A DNA stretch of 64,000 bases from Rhizoclosmatium globosum (GCA_002104985.1 MCGO01000051.1:228247-292246), one strand, 5' to 3'; counted from the stretch's first letter, positions 24,901-36,938 are shown. Made by a program: numbers and translations. The notes: generated from the sequence alone by a model not told the origin.

Positions 24901-25989
24901 GGTAGTTGAATTAGAAGAGGTGGAAGAAGGAGGATGAGAGAGGGCAGTGAGTTTTGTGAGGAGAGAAGTGTTTTCTTTTGTGAGGGACGTGGCTTTTGAC
25001 GTTGCTGTAGCAAGAGATTGTTGTAGAGAATGAACTTCTTGGGTTAAGTGGGTGACACGAGACTCTTGGACAGTCAGAAGGGAGGTTATTCGTTCGTTTT
25101 CCTTGTTTGCAAGGAGAACAACTTCAGTCATATCTTTTGAGTTGGTTTCCGCAATGTGGACTGCATCATTTGCAGATGCCAGTTGAGATTCGAGTGATTG
25201 TATTTTAGCAGTGAGTTCTTGGATGTCTGATGAATCAACATGATTGATTGGTGTCACAACAGAGACATCGTGATCCCTTCGCAATTCTCCCGTTCCCGCA
25301 TACAGACTCAATTCCCCTTCAAGAGCATGGACCGTATTCTTTAAAGCAATATTCTGCAGTTGAGCCTCGTTTAGCAGCGTTGACAGTTTCTTGTTTTCAG
25401 TGTTTATTATTTGCAGATCGGTTTCGAGAAGGGCCACGCGACACTTGTTTTCCTCGAATTCGTTAGCGTCTCTTTCCCAAATTGCGGCAGTTTTTCTGTG
25501 GTCGTCGTCGATTCGTTCGAGTTTGAGATTGGCGGAGGCAACGGCGCGTTGGAGCGCAGCCACGGCGGCGACGAGTTGCGCGTTTTGTCGTTTGAGATTT
25601 GTTGTTTGGTTTGTTGTTTGGTTTGTTGAGAGTGGTGGTTGGACTGGTTGGACTGGTTGGTGGTGGTTTGTCTGAATTGGTTGAATTGGTTTAAGGGATC
25701 AACGGATTAAGGGATTAAGAGAAACACTTGCCTCTGATACAAAGTGGCTTTGAATAGTAACAGAAGAAGGTGGAAGAGAAGGAGACGAGGCAATCGGAGG
25801 TGTGTCAAGTGCAAGTTCATCCAACGACAAAAGAACTGATTCGATGCACGTCACTTGTTGTTCTTGTTCTTGTTCTTGTTTGAGTGGTTCAGTTGGATGT
25901 GGCGACAGAGGCCCTTCCTTCGTTGGCGATGTTTCAATCGAAAGGACACCACGGCCCAAAGGATCAACCTCAATGGCTCCCTCGTCCAT
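21932..25989 (-). CDS. Large coiled-coil protein with three ~94-residue internal repeats
   Basis: Four minus-strand exons, 25989-25732, 25671-23171, 23121-22347 and 22282-21932, sum to 1294 residues. The N-terminal 90 residues are acidic and polar. Then ~900 residues of heptad coiled coil follow. Within it a unit of about 94 residues occurs three times, recognisable by S(D)xxRxRxxYDxExxxxNxLVxKL followed by (S/T)ADLT(A/T)SQ. A Pro/Ser/Thr-rich stretch and more coiled coil follow, then a helical C-terminus beginning LELNVWELVNLVCG. The first intron needs a GC-AG donor (GAG|GCAAGT) to keep phase. Such rods are typical of centrosomal, Golgi or cytoskeletal scaffolds, but I do not recognise this family. 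Confidence 0.75.
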
Positions 25990-26498
25990 CGTAAAATTAA
26001 ATACAGATAAAAGAAAGGAAGAAAGAAATAGAACTTGAGTATACACATCGGAATCGTGCAACAAGAGAGAATTTATTGAGAAAGAAGACTCTTGGACCAT
26101 CCGTCAGACACAATTGGATGGAGTTGACTTCTGTTGATCAACTCACTGCCTATTATTATATTTAATCTCTAAAGTACGCCTTTTTCATTCATCATAATGC
26201 TTGGTGTTTGGGATAATTAGATTGGATGAAGTAGGGTTGAAGCAGGGTTTTAGTGGTAAGACACAATGCTCCTTGCAAGTATCCAGACAAACCAAAACAA
26301 ACACACCATATCTCAGAGGGTATACCCTCTCAATCCACCCATTATCACTTTGACAGCTCTTTGTCAGCCTTATTTGTTGGTCTGTGTAACCCTGGAAAGC
26401 TCATCCAAAAATCGTTATCCCCATCACCATTTTTGTGACAACGGTGTCTTGGAGCACCCTTCTCTTGAAATTTCCCCTCACGTCGACCAACCAGTCTC
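25990..26498. other. Divergent intergenic region with a perfect 16-bp palindrome
   Basis: About 500 bp between the coiled-coil gene (minus) and the Gly/Ser-rich gene (plus). It contains the perfect palindrome AGAGGGTATACCCTCT at 26315-26330 and, shortly after, TGACA-GCTCTT-TGTCA. A first exon for the downstream gene, possibly with a signal peptide, could be hidden here, but I could not fix one. Confidence 0.4.
26315..26330. repeat. Perfect 16-bp palindrome
   Basis: AGAGGGTATACCCTCT is self-complementary over all 16 bases. It lies upstream of two divergent genes, so a dimeric regulator site is possible. That is inference from position only. Confidence 0.5.
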
Positions 26499-27909
26499 AT
26501 GACCACCTACGTCGCCGTCTCCCAGGCGCCGTCCACCGGAGCCGTGACCGCCACCCTCTACTTGGACAAGACATACGTCAACAACCACGCCGGTCAAGTC
26601 ATTTCCCTCTCAATGGACTTCCTCTCCAGCTCAAACCTCTGCAAGACTACAACCACGATCGGCGCTGCCTCCATTCCATGTCCTTCCGCCATGAACTGGA
26701 TCTTTAATGCATACTGCTTCCCCGTCTCTTGCACTGCAGATGGCAACGTCATCAAATCTTCAAAAAACTACAACGTTGTCGTAAGCAATGCGCACTCACT
26801 TTATTCTCCCTTTACTTACTCATTTCCATGACAACTAACCACAGGCATCTTTCTCAATCTGTCCTGCGTCTGACCCAAATTGCTGGTTCTTTGATTCCAT
26901 CACGTCAAGCTCTACAAGATTGACTGTCGTTTCCCCTCCACCGGCTCCTGCTCCTCAACCCGAAACTCCTTCTAAACCCGTGAACCCTGGATCTGGTGGT
27001 AGTAGCTCGAGTAATACTGGAAGTGGCGGAGGATCGGGTGGAGGTAGCGGCAGTGGGGGTAATAGCAATAACAATGGTGGTGGAAACCCTAACCCCGTGA
27101 CTCCGCCCCCTAATTCTTCCAATAATGGCGGTAGTGGATCTAGCAGTGGCAGCGGTAATGGTGGTAACAGTGGATCTAACACTAGTGGTGGAAATGGTGG
27201 ATCGAATGCAGGTAGTGGGGGATCGTCTAATTCTGGGGCTTCTTCATCCAATGGAAATAGTGGCTCAAACGCGGGAGGTTCTTCTGGCTCTGGATCAAGT
27301 GCAAGTAACGGTTCGTCTGGAAGCTCCAGCTCTACTAGTGCTGATACTTCCAATGGACCATCCTCCAACAATGGTCAACAACAAAACAGTGGCTCAGTCC
27401 TCGAATCAATCAACGCTGCCGTTCACGAACCAAACTCATCCACTGGCTCCTCTTCCTCCTCAGGAACTTCATCCAACTCCCCACTTTCCGTCACAAACAA
27501 CAACCAAATCGGCTCTGCTGGATCCTCCTCCTCCAATACCAACAACAACAGCAACGCGCCAAAGTCTCCCCAACCACCATCCCCAAACACTCCCGGCGTT
27601 TCCACAAACCCCTCCACAGACTCGCAACCCTCCATCCTCCCCATCGCAATCGGCGTTTTGGTCGGATGCGTCGTGACAATCGGAGCCGTCGTCGCCGCGC
27701 GTAGATACAAAGCCGGTAAAGAAGCCGCCGATACCGCCGCCGCCGCCCCGGCTGTTGAACCAACGACTGAACGATCGTATTCTACTTACTTGGACGAATA
27801 CTACACGGGTCCAGTCCCGACTCCAAACGGTGGTGAGAGATTGAGTAGCCCTATTCCTGTTGCTGCGAGGTCTTTGGATGGGTTTTTTGAGGGGGCTGGG
27901 AAGAAGTGA
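26499..27909 (+). CDS. Gly/Ser-rich single-pass membrane protein, extracellular Cys domain
   Basis: Two exons, 26499-26780 and 26845-27909, give 448 residues in frame. The N-terminal ~140 residues contain paired cysteines (CKTTTTIGAASIPC, YCFPVSC, CPASDPNCW) and resemble a small disulfide-bonded extracellular domain. A Pro-rich hinge and ~220 residues of Gly/Ser/Asn low complexity follow, as in mucin-like or wall-spanning stalks. A membrane helix (ILPIAIGVLVGCVVTIGAVV) and a short cytoplasmic tail end it. No signal peptide is encoded at the assigned ATG and a stop lies shortly upstream in frame. Either an upstream exon is missing or the start is wrong. A wall or surface sensor or adhesin is a reasonable guess. 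Confidence 0.65.
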
Positions 27910-28283
27910 AAAAGGTCGAGTTTGAGTGAGTGGGAAGAGAGTGGGAAGGAAGTGGAATTTGGAGAGAGTGTAGAGAGCTTAAAGGATTGAATAAATGAAG
28001 AGGCGTCTTATGCAGAGAAAATGCTCCGAAGATGTTTAAGTGATGGAGTTGTCTTTGGTTCCAGAGACCATGTTGATATTACATCTGGCTATAAAGCATT
28101 CTCTCGGAAAATTCGTCAAGGTTAGGCAAACCTTCATGGCCGAAACGTGCAATAATCTACGTATTGAATATCACTGCAAGCTGGCACAGGGGTTATAATA
28201 TTTGTTTACTTTCAAATTTTATTGACTGTAGTATATCTCCACACCAAAGATTTACAATTTTTTTGAAGAAACATCGCCGCAAC
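27910..28283. other. Intergenic, no gene recognised
   Basis: About 370 bp between the Gly/Ser-rich gene and the PstS-like remnant. No supported feature is seen. Confidence 0.4.
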
Positions 28284-29435
28284 ATGACCTTTCACAATCT
28301 TATCGTTGTGACGGTTTGTTTGCTTGTGTATTGCGTCGAAGCAACTGTTACCTTGATCAAAGGAGGTGGTTCAACGTTTCCTCAACAACCATATTTCAGT
28401 GCTGTCGCCGATTTCAACCGCCTTTATCGTAAGAACATCTGCATCATTCAAATTACAAATGTTATATGAACAGAGAACGTACAAGCAACTTATAACGCCA
28501 CGAACTCGCAAACAGGACAACTATCTGTCGGTTCTGGGCTTCTCAACTGGGGAGGAAGTGACACTGATGTTCAAACCAGCTTAGCAGGATCAGACAACCT
28601 CGTCGTCTTACCCGCCATCGCAGGAGGTCTCCTCATCGCGTACAATCTCCCAGGATATTCCGACACGTTAAAGTTGAGCAGAACGGTCCTTCCTCGAATC
28701 TTTGATGGAAAAATTCAAAGATGGGATGACCCACAGATTGTCAAGGATAATCCATTTCTCGCGAACAACAGTCAATTTTGGTATTCCCCAACAAACAAAG
28801 GCTATGTTCAATGTTCGTTTACTGTTCGACGCATGTACAATATTTCTGGTTGCAGTTGCCACCCCTATAATTCTATATTTCAAAGCGTTGGGTTTTGGCG
28901 GAGGACAACACAACGGGAACATCACCCAAAATAGCAGCCAGGTAGGATCGTCTCATGTCGATCAGGATGATGGCCTTGTCAAAACATACATAGTAACTAT
29001 CCAATGAAATGCGTAAATCGACTGAAACACTTTGTGTAGTTCCACACTGGATTCAAGCTCAATCGTCCTACTTCTCTTTGGAAATCAGCAGTATTTCTGG
29101 TCATGCCAGATCTTGACATTCTCATCATTCTTAGCGACGGGAATAACGTAACGTACACACTCTCACAGTCGAACATCAAAATTATCGAAAAGATAACGGC
29201 TGCAGCAAGAGCAAAGACGGAAGAAGGCATTGAGCTACTTGGTGCCAGCAAGACGTGTTATTTGGTCGAATTTCCGCACAAGGCAAAGATGGATGAGTTC
29301 CGAATGTTGCGCACTACAACTACAACCATTTCTGCTCCTTTTGGAATCAAAAAGGCTTCCCAAGATAAGTCCATGGATCAGGTTCAAAAGATTAGAGAAT
29401 CAGTAACGGTTCGTGCATCAGAAGTGAGAAAATAG
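28284..29435 (+). pseudogene. Decayed PstS-like (phosphate-binding-protein fold) secreted/membrane protein
   Basis: Exon 1 (28284-28428) encodes a signal peptide (MTFHNLIVVTVCLLVYC) and the start of a periplasmic-binding fold (GGGSTFPQQPYFSAVADFN). Exon 2 from 28474 continues with motifs of the PstS family: SVGSGLLNWGGSDTD, VVLPAIAGGLLIAYNLPG, LSRTVLPRIFDGKIQRWDDP. After FLANNSQ the family signal stops and that frame ends at 28934. From about 28809 a different frame encodes a membrane helix (TIFLVAVATPIILYFKALG). A GT-AG intron at about 28942-29039 joins it to a 130-residue soluble tail ending at 29435. The second half of the binding fold is missing, so this is either a decayed receptor-like gene or two adjacent small genes. 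Confidence 0.5.
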
Positions 29436-29643
29436 GAAAAGAGTTGACGTTCTGAATCATCATAATTCTTTCTTTTTTTCCTTATTAACTATAATCTAAT
29501 GCTAATGTAATTTTGTATCGTGATGAAATACAAGTATACATGAACGCATTTCATTTGTCTCAACAAAGATAGAACCACTTTGTTTGCTATTGTCGAATTG
29601 CAAGTCAAAATAATGCAATATTTTATTTATATGTGTTGGTATT

Positions 29644-32600
29644 TCAGCCAAAGAGCTGCATAAACTCTGAAGGAACGGAAACAGTGTTTGGAAGAGGTAG
29701 GTATGCCTCAAGATCCAGAATTGGAACTAAGGGAAGCGTTGGATACTCTGGTTCAGGATCCAACGATAACGGTATCGTGTCTTTGATTGCAGGGTCAACG
29801 TTGAACCGAATGGCCTCGTAAAACTCATTTGTCATCTATAAATACTGTCAATACACATTTTCATGCATCTTAACAAGGGCACATACCGGAGAATCAAGAT
29901 CTTTCGTCGAGTAATTTGCGTACAATTTATCAATCTGACTTGGATTGAGCAAATACGCAATCTCAAACACGGCCTGAACGTCAACAGCCTCCGTTTTATT
30001 GATCGTCATAATCTTAGCTGCTTGTCCAACTTTATCAAGGTGTTTCAGAGCTGTCAATAAAGATGAATAAGCCGGTATAGTTCGACAGAATATTAAATGT
30101 AAACTTACTAGCCCCAAGACCAAGCCTTGCACACCATTCTTCCAACTGCGTCAAATTATACTGGATCTGCATACCCCGCTTGAAATTCAAAAAGTTCTTT
30201 TTGACAAGCATTCCATTGAAACTCACGACTCCAACAGTTCGAATTAGCTCAATCATAACTCGATTGTGAAGTGCCTCAGGTGCAAAGTAGTCTCGCAGTG
30301 TCATATCGACGGAGGTTAAGAAGGTTTTGAGCTTCAAGAGCCCGTTTTCCACGGGTTTGGGTGTGGACCCAAAGACTCCCCATATCCCACTTGATGATGT
30401 GTCGATTTTCATACCTGGTAATTCTTGATTTTCGAGAATGGCGGGAATTGTCAGAGATGCGGTATAATCCCGCAATCGTTTTATCAAAGATGGAACCATC
30501 TCTTGCTCAATCATGGTGAAGAGTTGTGATTGGATGGATTTAATCACATTTAAGTTCGAGAGATTATTTTGTTTCTTGGTTTCCCGGAGGTGCGTTGCAG
30601 TGACAAGGTTGAGGAGGTGGTGAGTGTTGGAAATCCAGAATATGATCAGTGCAGTGTCCGAGCTTTCCGTTACTGTCTTGCTAATATCATAACAAATGTC
30701 CATGGAAAAGTTGTTGAGACCTAGGAGAAGGCCACCATCCAAAAACATTGTCATGACAGAGTTTAAGACGAAAGCCGGATACAAAACATCTTTCTTGGAG
30801 AGTGGGGACACTGTGGCTTGAGGTGCTTTCACATTGATGATAAAGTTATCACAGAGTATGTCGTTGAACTCTTCGCGTGAGAGGTATTCAGCTCTGAATG
30901 CCATGAGTTTTGGGTTTTGAAGCATGCTAGTAGTCCTTGGAGCGATAGCAGCTGGTGTAGTAGATGGGTTCTGAACATGTCTCGATAAAGCTGCAGCAAG
31001 GGTTGTTGGTTTCGCAACAGGAATTTGCGGGGACATATTCATATTGCCGTGCTCTTCCACGCCTGAATTCTGCCGAGACACGTCCTTCTTTCGCGCTCTT
31101 TCCGCATCGTCGACAATATCCTGTTCAAAGATAGATTTTTGACGAAGAGTTGGGACTCGTTTTAACTTTACTGGACCAGCATTGCTTTCAGCTACTGGAA
31201 GGTCAGGTCGCTTGGTTGAGATTCTGGACATGGAAGGCGGTGATTTCACTGTTGACCCTCGTACCATTGCTGGTGGGGATAGCGCTGTTCGCATCGAAAA
31301 TGATAGCTGTGGAGTTGAAACTGTGTTTCGACCGCGAGAATCAAGAGTCTTTCCTCGAGTGATGCCGCGACTGGGGCTCATTGTTCTTTCAGCTCTTGTG
31401 GGCGACGTGTTTGAAGATCGAGTGCTCGGCTCGGGAAGCAGACCATTTTGAGCTTGTTGCGCTACGATAGTATCCAGTTTTGTCTTTTCGTCACGGAGAC
31501 GCTCAAACTCCGCCTTGAGATCAGATAGCTTCTTCGTCAATATGGTTATTTCAGCTTGAGAGACTTTGTTCTTGGCTTCAGAAGCATCAAGCTTTTCCCT
31601 CAAGGAACCCAGTTGGGATTCATATGAAGAACACTTGTCTTGGAGCGCCTTGGCTTCAACAGTTTTATCCCGCAATGTTTGAGACAGAGACACGACTTTG
31701 GCTTCCAAGCTAAAAGCTTTCTCTTTGACCGCTTCCACATTTTTGGCTTCAGCTCTCAAAGTCTTCAACAGTTTCCGTGAAGCATTTGAGCGGACCGCGT
31801 TTTGGAGGCAAAGGACATATCCCCAACATTGCTTATACGATTTTCGTGCCCGATAACCCCTCCAAACTGATTGGATTTTGATCGCAGCAAAACGTTGACG
31901 AGCCTCAGTCTCACGTTGAAGCTTCAGTCTTGTAGCTTCTTCCTTTAAGTTCTCCAACTTCTTTCGTGCCAAATACCCCCTCATCGCATTTTGAACAACA
32001 AGCGTCGCCTCCTTCAATCGCAAATACTTCTGCCGCTGAACAAACCGCCTCGCGTTCTTGGCCAACAAAAGCGCTAGATACTTGGTCCGATCATTACGTC
32101 TGTCTTCAAAGAACGCAATCTGTCCTGACTTCAAGAATACTTTCGTCTTTCCGAACTGGAATTTTGTTGTATCATTGAGAATAGTCGTGACAATTTTGAT
32201 GCAAAGGTCTTTCTTGGGGAGGTTCCAGAAAGCTGAAGGGACGAGAATGAAGTATCGGGATGCGAATTCGGAGTATTCAAGTTTGTTTGGGTATCCAGCG
32301 TTACTGATTTTGATTGTTTCGAGGACACCGCAGGCTGAAACGCTTGACGTTAGAACTGATTAATATATGTGAGTGTGGTTGTACCTTTGAGTTGGGAAAG
32401 AACCATCGCGCCGTCGAACTCGAAGGCAGCTTTCGCCATATTTGGTTTAATACAACGAATGTACTGTAAAAAGTTCAGAAAAGTCACGATAAAAAAGGGA
32501 AGACAAGACTCACGTGTCCTTCTGTCTCTCGAATCGTCGCCATCAGACCCTGCAACGAGTTTTTGAACATTGAGCCAAGCGTAGGTACTTTCATCGTCGA

Positions 32601-35120
32601 CTTTCGCCTATCACTCTTGACATTTGGAGCTACATACTCCTCATCCTGTCTAACCTCGCTCGTATTACCTTCACTCAACCCAAAAACCTCCCTCAAGAAC
32701 GCATTCGAACTCGCTGCAAGAACACCTTGAAGCTCTTCACTCATGTTATCCTTGTTTTTATCCACGAATCCCGTAGACGTATAGGTTACGTCCACAGCGT
32801 AATGTTTCACTGTGAAATCCGTGTTTCCAAACCGTCCTTTCATGTAATGTTTGTGGTCTTTGAAAATGTCGTTCAAGTTAGATACGAATGCCGCGTCAGT
32901 TCCAGTTGCGATGTGAGACTCGTCGTCTAACAACACCAAGACTCCGTTTTTGGATTCAATTAAGTCAATGCATGGTTGATTGTCGGCGAATTCGATAAAC
33001 GTCCATTCAATCTCTTCTTGGATGTATCCTTCTTGTTCGATGCGGAAAACGTGTGCATTGAACTCTTGTTGGAGCTTTTCGTTGGCGTAGTTTATGCAGA
33101 ATTGTTCGAAAGAGTTCTTTTTGAAGTGCTCGAAACTGGTAGGATTCGTAAGTGGGGATTTGGTTCAGTCAAAGTTTGAAATATACCCGTAAATGTCGAG
33201 AACTCCGATAAAGTGTTGCTCGCTATTAGAATCACGTTTCAAGTTCTTGTTGATGGATTTGACGAGCCAGTCAAACAGTTTCGTATAACTAGATCATCCT
33301 TAGAACCAACGATGCACGAAAATCGTACTACTCACATGACTTTTGTGACAGAGTCTCTGGCAACAATGGCTGCATCTTTTTTGATGTCTTTTTCGTATTT
33401 GTCTCGTCCTATTACAGTCTGCTTCTTCGTTACCCATTTCACAAACTCCTTGGCATCAATTCCAAGCAATTCACATCCCTTCGCCAGCGCAGGATCCGTC
33501 GCTGAAATTTCTGACGCTTCTACTCTCGCTTCGCTGTCAATGATTTTGATGTTTCCAATATGAAGAAGAGCTGCACAAAGGCGGAAAATGTTCCATTGAG
33601 TTGACACTGACATTCCAAGAGTTGACAAAGCTTCTTGAGTTGCTTTGAATTCTTCAACATCATTCATATTCTTGACGACGCCGGCTCGTCCTTGGTTCAG
33701 GTAATGGAATGTCTCCCATTTATCGAGGCCGAGTTGTTCCTTTTCGGCGGCAGGCGCAGCCGCACACAATTGGTAGAAAATATGGTAGTTTCGCTCTTGG
33801 AGGACGTGTTAGTTGGGGAATTCAAGAAGAGGACAAATGAACCTACCAGTGTCTGGTTGAAAAATCAAACGCGAACGCTCCAGGAGGTATGTCCTAATTT
33901 GTGCGCCAGTAATTCTGACGCTGCCAGAGCTTGGGTCTGAGAAAAAGAGCTCGACAAATTTACCGAATCGAGAAGAATTGTCGTTGCGGGTTGTTTTTGC
34001 GTTACCAAAAGACTGATAGAAATCGATTGAGTATTGACATTGGCATATTACGACCTTACTTCTAAAATAGGGTTAGAAGCAAGCACGGCATCTTCCGTTT
34101 CGCTCTTGTGTTGAGATATCATGGTTTCGGGTCGCATAAGAGCTTCTAATGAATCAATCTTGCTGAGAGCATCAACTTGCGCCAGATATTCCATAATGTA
34201 TTTTGTGGATTGGGTCTTTCCGGCACCACTTTCACCGGAAACAATGACGGATTGGTTCTTCCCTTCAAGCATGGCTCGATAACATTCTTCCGCAATCCCG
34301 TACTGTTTTTACATTAAAATCGAACGTTGAAATAAGCAACTTACGATATGGGGAGGTAATGGTGATGGTTCGTGTCGTTTACTTCCGATATATTCTCGCA
34401 TCGTTTCAGGCGAATACAAATCCACGTTCTGAAAAGGATTCATGGCAATCAAAACCATTCCTGAATACGTGTAAATATTGCCTGAAGCAAACCGGTTTTT
34501 GATTCCCCAGAAAACAGCAGGTCTAAGCAATAGTGAGATAGCTGTAGGATGCATTCGAATGCCTTACTCATGCAAATATGAAAGCAGCGATAGATCCTCC
34601 ACTTCATCCTAATGGCAAAAAAGTGCATTCATTAGTTTGGAGTTCGACCATCGAATCCACTTAATGTCACCATAAAATCCGGGTTCTTGAGCGGCGGCAG
34701 ATCAGCATTTGACGCAAGCGAAGCTACAGCAACTGAGTAGTTTAATTCCTACAATTAATAACAGTAACAAGTCTCATCAGTTTTGGTTCAAGACAACAAA
34801 CAAAACTTTGAACCAACTTCGTCTTTTGAACCAATTCTAAACTTGATTTTGAGGTTTCCGTCGACCAAAACCGAATCGGATTGCGCCTCGGCCAAGCACC
34901 AGCCATCGATTTTGTCGGGAAAGTAGCTGGATTGGCAGAGTGAGAGTGAGTGAGTGTCAGCAAGGAGGCAGCACGGGTCTTACGCTTGAGAACCCTGTCA
35001 CCGATTGAGTGAGATCGAAGTGGGTGCAATCAATGCTCTTACCTTTCGGTAGTCCAGAAGGGCCTTGCTCACATCGATCCCCTTGCATCCTTTGGGTGTT
35101 GGGGCTGGTGGAATGCCCAT
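29644..35120 (-). CDS. Class V myosin heavy chain, copy B (with dilute tail)
   Basis: Fifteen minus-strand exons from 35120 to 29644: 35120-35043, 34994-34984, 34926-34818, 34748-34671, 34608-34568, 34522-34345, 34302-34060, 34012-33847, 33795-33336, 33288-33187, 33135-32514, 32463-32385, 32334-30109, 30050-29887 and 29835-29644. The sum is 1582 residues. The architecture equals copy A: SH3-like start, motor with [10 protein letters not shown] motifs ([12 protein letters not shown]), coiled coil, low-complexity linker and dilute tail. Intron positions match A except that A's intron between its exons 13 and 14 is absent. The last exon is 192 nt in both. A and B are clearly paralogues from duplication of an already intron-rich gene. 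Cargo and division of labour are unknown. Confidence 0.93.
34984..34994 (-). other. 11-nt micro-exon of myosin copy B
   Basis: The minus-strand sequence GGTTCTCAAGC lies between GGTGACAG and GTAAGA. With exon 1 (DYRK, phase 0) and exon 3 (Y-FPDK) it restores the frame and encodes GSQA. Confidence 0.8.
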
Positions 35121-35422
35121 CTCTTTTTTGGATGAATGAAATAAACGGTAGAACTTCAAGAAACAAATGAATATCGAACTTAAGCAAAGCAAGGAAGAGC
35201 TGGATTCTTATTTTATGGATATAATATAAACGTTCCCCAAATGATATGCCTTTGGCTCCAATTTTATGCGAGTTATTGGGTGCATAACAAACCTGAGTTG
35301 AATAAGTCACCGTCTATTTCTGACATCGGGTAATTTCTGGGGATAATGGGGAACGCCAGGGAAACGCCTTCATTTTAACATCAAAAACTCCAAAAATAAC
35401 TGTGAAAATTACCAAACTCCAC

Positions 35423-35875
35423 ATGACCAGCGCTACCACACTCAACGAGAGTGAGGCAAGCATGAACTCCGGCAGAAGCAGCCCAACATCCACGCATCTC
35501 CACTTCAACGTGCAAACCAATCGACGTATTGCACTTGTAGTCCCACAAACTCCAGTACAGGCTCTATCGGCTATCGATGCACCAGAAGCTACCGCGATTC
35601 CACCTATGAAGGTGATATCCTGGTTGAAGTGGTTAACCAATTCAATCTTCAAGCACCAGCTAAAAATTAAAGAGCATGAGGCGCAAATTGAAAGGCATGA
35701 GGCGCAAATTGAAAGACAACGGCTAAAAATTGAAGAGCTTGAGGCGCAAGCTGCACAGGCAGCAACACAACTTGCGTACATCGTTGCTAGATTGGCTAGG
35801 TTGGAGAATCAAAACGTATACCAACAACGCCATTGCACATGTGGTGCAGCTGTACAAATGGTTTTGGTTCAGTAA
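35423..35875 (+). CDS. Short coiled-coil protein, tandem copy 1
   Basis: A single-exon gene of 150 residues beginning MTSATTLNESEASMNSG. Ser/Thr-rich N-terminus, then a hydrophobic segment (PPMKVISWLKWLTNSIF), then a coiled coil built from units like HEAQIERHEAQIERQ, and a Cys-containing end (HCTCGAAVQMVLVQ). No known family is recognised. An almost identical gene follows 812 bp downstream. An upstream GTG in the same frame exists but the ATG at 35423 is the first ATG and is conserved in both copies. Confidence 0.6.
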   Translation: MTSATTLNESEASMNSGRSSPTSTHLHFNVQTNRRIALVVPQTPVQALSAIDAPEATAIPPMKVISWLKWLTNSIFKHQLKIKEHEAQIERHEAQIERQRLKIEELEAQAAQAATQLAYIVARLARLENQNVYQQRHCTCGAAVQMVLVQ

Positions 35876-36234
35876 TCCTTCTTTCTTTTTTTTTTAATTA
35901 ATGTATAATGCTTTAATAAACAAAATCCAAAAGTATCGAGTTTCAATGCTTCTATTACAGGCATTTTTGGTCTATTGTTCCTTTATCGAACTTAAGCAAA
36001 GCAAGGAAGAGCTGGATTCTTATTTTATGGATATAATATAACCGTTACCCAAATGTTTTGCCTTTGGCTCCAATTTTATGCAAGTTAATGGGTGCATAAC
36101 AAATCTGAGTTGAATAAGTCACCGTCTATTTCTGACATCGGGTAATTTCTGGGGATAATGGGGAACGCCAGGGAAACGCCTTCATTTTAACATCAAAAAC
36201 TCCAAAAATAACTGTGAAAATTACCAAACTCCTG

Positions 36235-36747
36235 ATGACCAGCGCTACCACACTCAACGAGAGTGAGGCAAGCATGAACTCCGGCAGAAGTAGCCCAAGA
36301 TCCACGCATCTCCACTTCAACATGCAAACCAATCGACGTATTGCATTCAAGTTTGTAGTCCCACAAACTCCAGTACAGACTCTATCGGCTATCGATGCAC
36401 CAGAAGCTACCGCGATTCCACCTATGAAGGTGATATCCTGGTTGAAGTGGTTAACCAATTCAATCTTCAAGCACCAGCTAAAAATTAAAGAGCTTGAGGC
36501 GCAAATTGAAAGGCAACAGCTAAAAATTGAAAAGCTTGAGGCGCAAATTGAAAGACAACAGCTAAAAATTGAAGAGCTTGAGGCGCAAGCTGCAACAGAG
36601 CGTGCACAGGCTGCAGCAGAGCGTGCACAGGCAGCAACGCAACTTGCTGACATCTTTGCTAGATTGGCAAGGTTGGAGATTCAAAACGAATACCAACAAC
36701 GCCATTGCACATGTGGCGCAGCTGTACAAATGGTTTTGGTTCAGTAA
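36235..36747 (+). CDS. Short coiled-coil protein, tandem copy 2 (longer repeat tract)
   Basis: A 170-residue paralogue of the preceding gene, nearly identical in both flanks. It differs by a three-residue insertion (FKF) after RRIA, by more copies of the unit QLKIK(E/K)LEAQIERQ, and by an added AATERAQAAAERAQ tract. The difference in unit number suggests slippage or unequal exchange in the coiled-coil repeats. The function is unknown. It lies between myosin B (minus) and myosin C (plus). Confidence 0.6.
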   Translation: MTSATTLNESEASMNSGRSSPRSTHLHFNMQTNRRIAFKFVVPQTPVQTLSAIDAPEATAIPPMKVISWLKWLTNSIFKHQLKIKELEAQIERQQLKIEKLEAQIERQQLKIEELEAQAATERAQAAAERAQAATQLADIFARLARLEIQNEYQQRHCTCGAAVQMVLVQ

Positions 36748-36938
36748 TCATGGTTTTTTTTAAGTATGAGGAGACATAAAGCTTTATCATGATTTCTTTC
36801 TTTACTTTAAAAAGCTTTAATAAACAAAATCCAAAAGTGCGAATTTCAATGCGAGAGAGAGACATATCAAAGATGGATTACCTATGTTAGTGTTCTTTGA
36901 ACTTTAATTTGACTTGAAAGTTGAGTGATCCAAACTGC

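Larger units (their letters stand above)
35170..36850. repeat. Tandem direct duplication, 812-bp offset
   Basis: Sequence from about 35177 (GAACTTAAGCAAAGCAAGGA) recurs from about 35988, an offset of roughly 811-812 bp at this point and exactly 812 bp at the two start codons. The unit includes part of the upstream region of myosin B and one complete short gene, so each copy carries the same promoter region and gene. The second copy is longer inside the coding region because of extra 14-residue repeats. Confidence 0.88.
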
